Shown in pieces: positions 7,532 to 11,256 of a stretch of 11,256 bases of DNA. A program made the position numbers and the translations under genes. Location of the stretch: contig CAKRLN010000060.1 of NCBI GenBank assembly GCA_934359535.1, positions 1 through 11,256 of the forward strand. Direction: 5' to 3'. The notes under the pieces are model-generated. The model ran no database searches and was not told the DNA's origin. It was given only the letters and a program-made list of their open reading frames with translations. Numbering within the stretch: the first letter of the stretch is position 1; the number at the start of each line of letters is the position of its first letter. The DNA is from an uncultured Lachnospiraceae bacterium (GTDB lineage Bacteria > Bacillota > Clostridia > Lachnospirales > Lachnospiraceae).

Positions 7532-7627
7532 CAGACATTTGCGAAATTAATAGAAATTGAATCTGCTTTTTGGAATTCTTTCAATGTCTGCACCAGGTAT
7601 ACGCATAGGATAACACGAAAAAGCAGA
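7532..7627 (-). other. Interleaved inverted repeats, possible structured leader
   Basis: Two perfect inverted repeats cross each other. CAGACATT (7532-7539) pairs with AATGTCTG (7583-7590), and TCTGCTTTTT (7562-7571) pairs with AAAAAGCAGA (7618-7627). One arm of the second lies inside the loop of the first, so they form either a pseudoknot or two alternative hairpins. The region ends about 18 bases upstream of the GGAGG site of the minus-strand small ORF, the usual place of an attenuator or riboswitch. No known riboswitch class was recognised, so the regulatory reading is speculative. Confidence 0.35.
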
Positions 7628-7785
7628 AAAACAAGGGCCTTGGCGGAAGTATCAGATTCTCTTAACAAACTTTCAGATGGTGTTCACATTGTTTAGAAAA
7701 AGATTAGAAATTTTTATTTGGAATTAGGGAGCAGCGGCGCAGAGACAAGAACGCACACCGCGGGAGAGTGGTCCTGTCTGAGAAT
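7628..7785. other. Intergenic stretch with no recognised gene
   Basis: Between the interleaved repeats and the tRNA terminator the sequence is A/T-rich to about 7728. It then holds a short G/C-rich patch (about 7729-7779) with weak dyads such as CAGAGACA versus TGTCTG and a CCGCGG palindrome. I see no ribosome binding site, coding frame, tRNA arm or rRNA end in it. With 7502-7627 it completes the gene-free span between the YhhN gene and the tRNA. Confidence 0.5.
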
Positions 7786-7814
7786 AAACAAAAAAGACAT
7801 CCCACAGGATGTCT
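7786..7814 (-). terminator. Intrinsic terminator of tRNA-Gly
   Basis: On the minus strand AGACATCC and GGATGTCT form a perfect 8-bp stem with a four-base loop, followed by a run of six T (A-run at 7790-7795 on plus). It lies nine bases past the tRNA 3' end. There is no T-run on the other side, so it is unidirectional. Confidence 0.9.
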
Positions 7815-7823
7815 CTTCAAAAG

Positions 7824-7896
7824 AGCGATAGACGGGGCTCGAACCCGCGGTCTCGACCTTGGCAAGGTCGCGCGTTACCAACTACGCCACTATCGC
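7824..7896 (-). tRNA. tRNA-Gly (GCC anticodon)
   Basis: The minus strand folds as a complete cloverleaf. The acceptor stem is GCGATAG/CTATCGC, the D-stem GCGT/ACGC with loop AGTTGGTA, and the anticodon stem CGACC/GGTCG with loop TTGCCAA (anticodon GCC). The five-base variable loop is AGACC, and the T-arm is GCGGG-TTCGAGC-CCCGT. The discriminator base is U, normal for glycine. CCA is not encoded, so it must be added by the nucleotidyltransferase. It reads GGC and GGU glycine codons. It is a single tRNA gene with its own near-consensus promoter and its own terminator. Confidence 0.97.
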
Positions 7897-7935
7897 ATAT
7901 GTTATTGTGTACTGCGTTCTCAACAGTGCTCATTT

Positions 7936-7964
7936 ATAATAACAAAGGAATCCAGAGTTGTCAA
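7936..7964 (-). promoter_or_regulatory. Sigma-A promoter for tRNA-Gly
   Basis: On minus, a perfect -35 box TTGACA (7959-7964) is separated by 17 bases from TATTAT (7936-7941), five of six to the -10 consensus. Transcription would begin about 30 bases before the tRNA 5' end. The high match suits a stable-RNA gene. Confidence 0.85.
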
Positions 7965-7990
7965 CCACTTTTTTAAAAAAAGGAAAAAGG

Positions 7991-8019
7991 TTGCATTTCA
8001 TGTAAAAAACATGTAAGAT
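7991..8019 (+). promoter_or_regulatory. Candidate promoter for the small membrane protein gene
   Basis: TTGCAT (7991-7996), a 17-base spacer and TAAGAT (8014-8019) give four of six matches in each box. It is placed 42 bases before the start codon and back-to-back with the tRNA promoter, with 26 bases between the two -35 boxes. Confidence 0.6.
7999..8013. promoter_or_regulatory. Perfect dyad in promoter spacer, candidate operator
   Basis: CATGT and ACATG flank five A residues, and the dyad fills the spacer between the -35 and -10 boxes of the candidate promoter. A repressor bound there would block RNA polymerase. No regulator gene is nearby, and a 5-bp half-site is short enough to be chance. 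Confidence 0.35.
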
Positions 8020-8060
8020 ATATTCCATTAGAGCCAATAGCTTTGAAGGAGAATGAGAAG

Positions 8061-8309
8061 ATGAGTCAGGCAAAAGTTGAACAATATAAAAAAGAAAAAG
8101 CAAACCGCAAGAAGACATTAGCGAAAGAGAAGCGTAAGCATGTCGCAGCAGTTGTGTGCGGCTGGGTGGTAGCTCTTGCAATTATTGCCTGGGCAGGTGT
8201 CAGCGGATATAATTATTATGAAGACCACAAGCCGGCAAAGACGTATCATGTATCGACAACTGATCTTGATAACTATTTAAGCAGTCTGGATGGAGATACC
8301 GAGCAGTAA
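8061..8309 (+). CDS. Small single-helix membrane protein, conserved-type hypothetical
   Basis: The ATG at 8061 is chosen over the TTG at 8043 because AAGGAG (8046-8051) lies nine bases before it. The 82-residue product starts with a very basic region of likely helical character (residues 4-27, rich in Lys, Arg, Glu). A single transmembrane helix follows (about 28-49, VVCGWVVALAIIAWAGVSG), then a short acidic C-terminal tail of about 30 residues ending in DGDTEQ. By the positive-inside rule the N-terminus is cytoplasmic and the tail outside. The pattern resembles small uncharacterised Lachnospiraceae proteins I have seen, but no function is known. It forms a single-gene unit with its own promoter and terminator, and its promoter region is shared with the divergent tRNA. 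Confidence 0.82.
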   Translation: MSQAKVEQYKKEKANRKKTLAKEKRKHVAAVVCGWVVALAIIAWAGVSGYNYYEDHKPAKTYHVSTTDLDNYLSSLDGDTEQ

Positions 8310-8351
8310 GCCCGGAGTCCATATTTGTTAATAAAGGAAAAAGGGAAGAAG

Positions 8352-8385
8352 AAGCATCACCGGATCAGTCCAGTGATGCTTTTTC
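8352..8385 (+). terminator. Intrinsic terminator, convergent region
   Basis: AAGCATCAC (8352-8360) pairs with GTGATGCTT (8373-8381), and an inner GGA/TCC pair closes a TCAG loop. Five T residues (8380-8384) follow on plus. It ends the small membrane protein transcript. The opposite strand has a C/T-rich tail, so it may also slow the convergent minus-strand gene, whose stop codon (8365-8367) lies inside the hairpin. Confidence 0.88.
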
Positions 8386-8805
8386 TATTGCCTCTTCGAT
8401 GGCATTCATCAGAACGATCGACGTATACTGGCTGCTTTCGGAATATGTAATATTGTCCAGAGACTGGGTATCTACGATCTGATGGGACAATTCCTCCATC
8501 GCAGGCTTTACAAGTGGATACATTGTCTCCACGGTTTCATCGAGGTTGACAAGTGATACCGAGTTGATGTTGTTTTCATCGACAACGACCTGCACATCAA
8601 AAGAGGAATCATTTAGCATGACAGCTGCAGTGTATACTCCCGGCTCATATTTTCCGCTGCTCTTTGCATTTTCTGGCGGATTCTTTCCTTTGGGAAGGAA
8701 CACCACAACAAGCATGATGATAAGAAGAATTCCAAGAGCTGCCAGTATTCCGGTAAAGATCAGCTCCTTCATACGAAGAACCACGATTTTTGTCTTTGCA
8801 CTCAC
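8365..8805 (-). CDS. Membrane-anchored protein with degenerate FMN-binding-like domain
   Basis: The GTG start at 8805 is supported by GGAGG (8813-8817) seven bases upstream. The 146-residue protein has a short basic N-terminus and one transmembrane helix (about 16-37). A Pro/Lys linker leads to an extracytoplasmic domain (about 53-144). That domain has the outline of an FMN-bind domain as in RnfG/NqrC: GVYTAAVML, paired beta strands, and a terminal YTSIVLMNAIEEAI helix. The usual SGATxTS motif is replaced by ESSQYTS (123-129), so the Thr that carries covalent FMN becomes Gln126. If the homology is right, it probably does not hold flavin that way. The gene is alone on its strand. An unrelated secreted-domain protein remains possible. 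Confidence 0.72.
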   Translation of the reverse strand: MSAKTKIVVLRMKELIFTGILAALGILLIIMLVVVFLPKGKNPPENAKSSGKYEPGVYTAAVMLNDSSFDVQVVVDENNINSVSLVNLDETVETMYPLVKPAMEELSHQIVDTQSLDNITYSESSQYTSIVLMNAIEEAIEKASLD

Positions 8806-8871
8806 CCTAACGCCTCCATTCCTTGCTTACTATAAGGATATGTGAAAATTGATAAGATATGCCTGTATTCC

Positions 8872-8900
8872 TTGCGTTTCTCGCGTAAATTTATTAAAAT
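8872..8900 (+). promoter_or_regulatory. Candidate promoter of the thyA-folA operon
   Basis: TTGCGT (8872-8877), a 17-base spacer and TAAAAT (8895-8900) form a sigma-A-like promoter with a good -10 (five of six) and a weak -35. Transcription would start near 8907 and leave a leader of about 97 bases. A weaker alternative is TTGCAG (8942-8947) with TATATG (8965-8970), also 17 bases apart. Confidence 0.5.
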
Positions 8901-8924
8901 GATACAAGAATCAAAAGGTCAGTA

Positions 8925-8958
8925 GAATTGTGCAGGCTGCATTGCAGCAGAGCAATTC
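8925..8958 (+). promoter_or_regulatory. Stable hairpin in the thyA leader
   Basis: GAATTG-t-GC (8925-8933) pairs with GCAATTC (8952-8958), and GCTGC pairs with GCAGC around an ATT loop, with small AG/AGA bulges. No T-run follows, so it is not a terminator. It lies about 30 bases before the thyA ribosome binding site. It may be a protein site or a stability element of the mRNA. Confidence 0.45.
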
Positions 8959-9003
8959 GTGTATTATATGAGTGACAGAATATACGAGGGAGGATTAGAC
9001 GAT

Positions 9004-9852
9004 ATGAGTCTGGCAGACAAAATCTTTGTAGATATGTGTAACGATATTTTAACGAATGGAGTAAGCACAGAGGGCGAGAAGGTAAGACCTCACTGGGAGG
9101 ACGGCACAAGTGCCTATACGATCAAAAAATTCGGTGTAGTGAACCGTTATGACCTGTCGAAAGAATTTCCAGCGATTACATTGAGAAAGACCGCGATTAA
9201 GACCTGCACGGAAGAAATGCTCTGGATCTGGCAGAGAAAATCCAACAACATCCATGACTTAAAGAGTACGGTATGGGATGAATGGGCGGATGCGGATGGT
9301 TCCATTGGAAAAGCCTATGGATACCAGCTCGGCGTGAAGCATCAGTATAAGGAAGGAATGATGGATCAGGTGGACCGCGTGATCTATGACCTGAAAAATA
9401 ATCCTTTCAGCCGAAGAATTTTAACGAATATCTATGTCCACGCGGATCTGCATGAGATGAACCTGTACCCGTGTGCGTACAGCATGACCTTTAATGTGAC
9501 ACAAAAGCCAGGGGATGAGAAGCTGGCACTGAATGCAATCTTAAACCAGCGCTCGCAGGATGTCCTTGCAGCCAATAACTGGAACGTGTGCCAGTACGCG
9601 GTGCTTATGCATATGTTAGCGCAGGTGTGCGGCATGCAGGCAGGAGAGCTTGTGCATGTGATTGCAGACGCGCATATTTATGACAGGCATATCCCGCTTG
9701 TGGAGGAGCTGATCCGGCGTCCGCAGTATCCGGCACCAAAATTTACGCTGAATCCGGAGATTAAGGATTTTTACCAGTTTACAACAGACGATATTAAGAT
9801 TACAGACTACGAAGCAGGACCACAGATCAAGAATATTCCGATCGCGGTCTAA
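9004..9852 (+). CDS. thyA: Thymidylate synthase (ThyA, Bacillus/phi3T type)
   Basis: ThyA methylates dUMP to dTMP with methylenetetrahydrofolate and releases dihydrofolate. It is a cytoplasmic dimer. The ATG at 9004 is chosen because GGGAGGA (8988-8994) precedes it; the ATG at 8959 would add 15 unlikely residues. The 282-residue protein shows WDEWADADGSIGKAYGYQLG, the phosphate-binding pair in SRR (136-138), the catalytic Cys157 in LYPCAY, RSQD (183-186) and HIYDRH (224-229). The Cys is followed by Ala, not the His of the E. coli type (PCH). That feature, LWIWQ-x-KSN, and a C-terminus like NPEIKDFYQFTTDD agree with the B. subtilis ThyA/phage phi3T branch. DHFR follows after 17 bases, giving a complete dTMP cycle. 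Confidence 0.96.
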   Translation: MSLADKIFVDMCNDILTNGVSTEGEKVRPHWEDGTSAYTIKKFGVVNRYDLSKEFPAITLRKTAIKTCTEEMLWIWQRKSNNIHDLKSTVWDEWADADGSIGKAYGYQLGVKHQYKEGMMDQVDRVIYDLKNNPFSRRILTNIYVHADLHEMNLYPCAYSMTFNVTQKPGDEKLALNAILNQRSQDVLAANNWNVCQYAVLMHMLAQVCGMQAGELVHVIADAHIYDRHIPLVEELIRRPQYPAPKFTLNPEIKDFYQFTTDDIKITDYEAGPQIKNIPIAV

Positions 9853-9869
9853 AAGGACAGGAGGAGCAT

Positions 9870-10361
9870 ATGAATTTAATTGCAGCAGTAGATAAGAACT
9901 GGGCCATTGGTAAAAATAACCAGCTTCTTGTAAGAATCCCGATGGATCAGAAGTTTTTCCGTGAGACAACAACCGGAAAGGTTGTTGTTATGGGAAGAAA
10001 AACCTTAGAGAGTTTTCCAGGAGGTACACCGCTTAAGAACCGGACGAATATTGTTCTGACACATAATCCGGATTATAAGGTGAAGGATGCCATCGTTGTG
10101 CATTCTATGGAAGAGCTTCATGAGGAATTAAAGAAGTATAAGAGCGAGGATGTCTATGTGATCGGCGGTGAGAAGATCTATGAACAGCTTCTGGATGAAT
10201 GTGATACCGCCCACATCACAAAGATCGATTATGCATATGACGCAGATGCGTATTTCCCGGATCTTGATAAGAAGCCGGAATGGAAGGTGACAGCCGACAG
10301 CGAGGAGCAGACTTATTTCGACCTGATTTTTTATTTTTACAAATATGAGAAGGTGAAATAA
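9870..10361 (+). CDS. folA: Dihydrofolate reductase
   Basis: DHFR reduces dihydrofolate to tetrahydrofolate with NADPH, recycling the product of the adjacent thymidylate synthase. The 163-residue length is standard. Motifs include the N-terminal strand and Met20-like loop MNLIAAVDKNWAIGKNNQLL, the acidic active-site residue Asp26 in IPMDQKFF, the NADPH-binding MGRKTLESF (41-49), and VYVIGGEKIY (95-104) with the conserved Gly-Gly. The position of E. coli Trp22 is Val21. GGAGGAG (9860-9866) gives a strong ribosome binding site, 17 bases after thyA. The stop is only six bases before the next start, so a three-gene operon is likely. It is the expected target of trimethoprim-type antifolates; resistance cannot be judged from sequence alone. 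Confidence 0.96.
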   Translation: MNLIAAVDKNWAIGKNNQLLVRIPMDQKFFRETTTGKVVVMGRKTLESFPGGTPLKNRTNIVLTHNPDYKVKDAIVVHSMEELHEELKKYKSEDVYVIGGEKIYEQLLDECDTAHITKIDYAYDADAYFPDLDKKPEWKVTADSEEQTYFDLIFYFYKYEKVK

Positions 10362-10367
10362 AAGCAC

Positions 10368-11256
10368 ATGAGTGATTTCTTATTCAGTATCAACGTGACA
10401 TTTCCGATCTTTCTTGTAATGGTGATCGGCTGGGTGTTAAAACAGACCGGAATGTTAAATGATAACTTTGTAACGGTTGCCAACAAATTTAATTTCAAGG
10501 TCACACTTCCGTTTATGCTGTTTCGGGATATCTCATCGGTTGATATCCGGGCAGTATTCGATTTAAAATTCGTACTCTTTTGTGCAATTGCAAGCTCGAT
10601 CTGCTTCTGGGGCATCTGGGGGCTTACGAAGCTGTTCCTAAAGGAGCATACAATGCGCGGAGCCTTTGTACAGGCATCCTTCCGGAGCAGTGCCGCAGTC
10701 ATGGGGCTTGCCTTTATCAGTAACATTTACGGCAGCTCTGCGATGGGGCCGCTTATGATTATCGGAGCAGTGCCACTTTATAATATTTATTCGGTGCTTG
10801 TTTTAACCTTTGAAGCAGATACACCGGAAGCAGGGCATGACACCGGAAAAATCCGTCAGGCATGCATCAATATCGTGAAAAATCCGATCATTATCGCAAT
10901 TGTACTCGGTCTTATCACTGCACTTTTCAGGGTGCAGTTTCCGGTCATGATCAGTAAGACGATCGGTTCTGTTGCACAGATGGCAACGCCGCTTGCACTG
11001 ATCGCGCTCGGAGCAGGCTTTGAAGGACGGAAGGCACTTGCCAAGATGAAGCCGACACTCTGGGCTTCCATGATAAAGCTTGTGATCCAGCCTCTCATTT
11101 TTATCCCGATCGCAGCGTATATGGGATTTGACGGGGAAAAGATGATCGCGATCCTCATTATGCTTGCGGCACCGGCGACGCCAAGCTGCTATATTATGGC
11201 AAAGAATATGAATAATGACGGTGTGCTCACGGCAAGCATTGTGGTCATGACAACGC
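10368..11256 (+). CDS. AEC-family (auxin efflux carrier-like) transporter, 3'-truncated
   Basis: The frame runs from the ATG at 10368 to the window end without a stop, giving 296 residues of an expected 305-320, so only the last turn of the final helix is missing. It begins MSDFLFSINVTFPIFLVMVIGW. It shows about ten hydrophobic segments in two halves split by a polar loop (around EADTPEAGHDTGK), and family-typical stretches KNPIIIAIVLGL, QMATPLALIALGAGF and LAAPATPSCYIMAK. AEC proteins (Mem_trans) move organic anions or similar solutes across the cytoplasmic membrane; the substrate here is unknown. The start lies six bases after the DHFR stop, with AGGTGA inside the end of that gene as its ribosome binding site, so it is probably translated from the thyA-folA mRNA. 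Confidence 0.9.
   Translation, partial: MSDFLFSINVTFPIFLVMVIGWVLKQTGMLNDNFVTVANKFNFKVTLPFMLFRDISSVDIRAVFDLKFVLFCAIASSICFWGIWGLTKLFLKEHTMRGAFVQASFRSSAAVMGLAFISNIYGSSAMGPLMIIGAVPLYNIYSVLVLTFEADTPEAGHDTGKIRQACINIVKNPIIIAIVLGLITALFRVQFPVMISKTIGSVAQMATPLALIALGAGFEGRKALAKMKPTLWASMIKLVIQPLIFIPIAAYMGFDGEKMIAILIMLAAPATPSCYIMAKNMNNDGVLTASIVVMTT

Noticed and set aside
7729..7779. G/C-rich patch that might be an rRNA or tRNA remnant
   Set aside because: I could not find a T-arm consensus, an anticodon arm or any rRNA end in either strand; only weak dyads are present.
7768..8016. An 82-codon plus-strand frame across the tRNA region
   Set aside because: It is antisense to the tRNA-Gly gene and its terminator and promoter, and has no ribosome binding site.
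8959..9003. ThyA start at the upstream ATG
   Set aside because: No ribosome binding site precedes it, whereas GGGAGGA stands before 9004, and the shorter protein matches the usual N-terminus.
1..11256. CRISPR array, prophage or integron signals
   Set aside because: No regularly spaced direct repeats, integrase, phage structural genes or attachment sites were seen; the phi3T-like ThyA is a normal chromosomal type in Firmicutes and not by itself evidence of a phage.

Overview
The window looks like chromosomal DNA from a Gram-positive, anaerobic Clostridia member, most likely a Lachnospiraceae gut bacterium (Roseburia/Agathobacter/Blautia-like). This is inferred from protein style (an asymmetric heterodimeric ABC exporter, a Bacillus/phage phi3T-type thymidylate synthase, a short one-helix protein of the kind seen in this family), from strong GGAGG ribosome binding sites, and from a tRNA that does not encode CCA. 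Genus assignment is not possible from sequence reading alone.

Layout. (1) Positions 1-4113: a tightly packed plus-strand operon with the 3' part of a HAD-type phosphatase gene followed by two ABC exporter half-transporter genes joined by 4- and 8-base overlaps. Their degenerate nucleotide-binding residues are complementary, as expected for a heterodimer of the TM287/288 or BmrCD type. (2) Positions 4114-4313: a non-coding, highly palindromic element of about 183 bp with imperfect 17-bp terminal inverted repeats, flanked by an 8-9 bp direct repeat and containing three internal hairpins. It is best read as a MITE-like or structured repeat inserted between operons. (3) Positions 4351-7419: a MATE efflux pump (TTG start), a diacylglycerol/sphingosine-kinase-like lipid kinase and a YhhN/TMEM86-type lysoplasmalogenase, all on plus. 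(4) Positions 7420-7815: an intergenic region holding a candidate minus-strand small ORF with a good ribosome binding site and interleaved inverted repeats upstream, then the terminator of a tRNA gene. (5) Positions 7824-8309: tRNA-Gly(GCC) on minus and a small one-helix membrane protein on plus, fired from back-to-back promoters. The plus promoter has a perfect dyad in its spacer. (6) Positions 8352-8805: a hairpin terminator overlapping the 3' end of a convergent minus-strand gene for a membrane-anchored protein resembling a degenerate FMN-binding domain. (7) Positions 8872-11256: a plus-strand operon of thymidylate synthase, dihydrofolate reductase and a 3'-truncated AEC-family transporter, with a candidate promoter and a stable leader hairpin.

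How the parts work together. ThyA converts dUMP to dTMP and releases dihydrofolate, which the next gene product, DHFR, reduces back to tetrahydrofolate. The lipid kinase and lysoplasmalogenase may both act on membrane lipids, which fits plasmalogen-containing anaerobic clostridia. The ABC pair and the MATE pump are both exporters. The parts least explained by known genes are the palindromic element at 4122-4304 and the structured region with a small ORF at 7292-7627.
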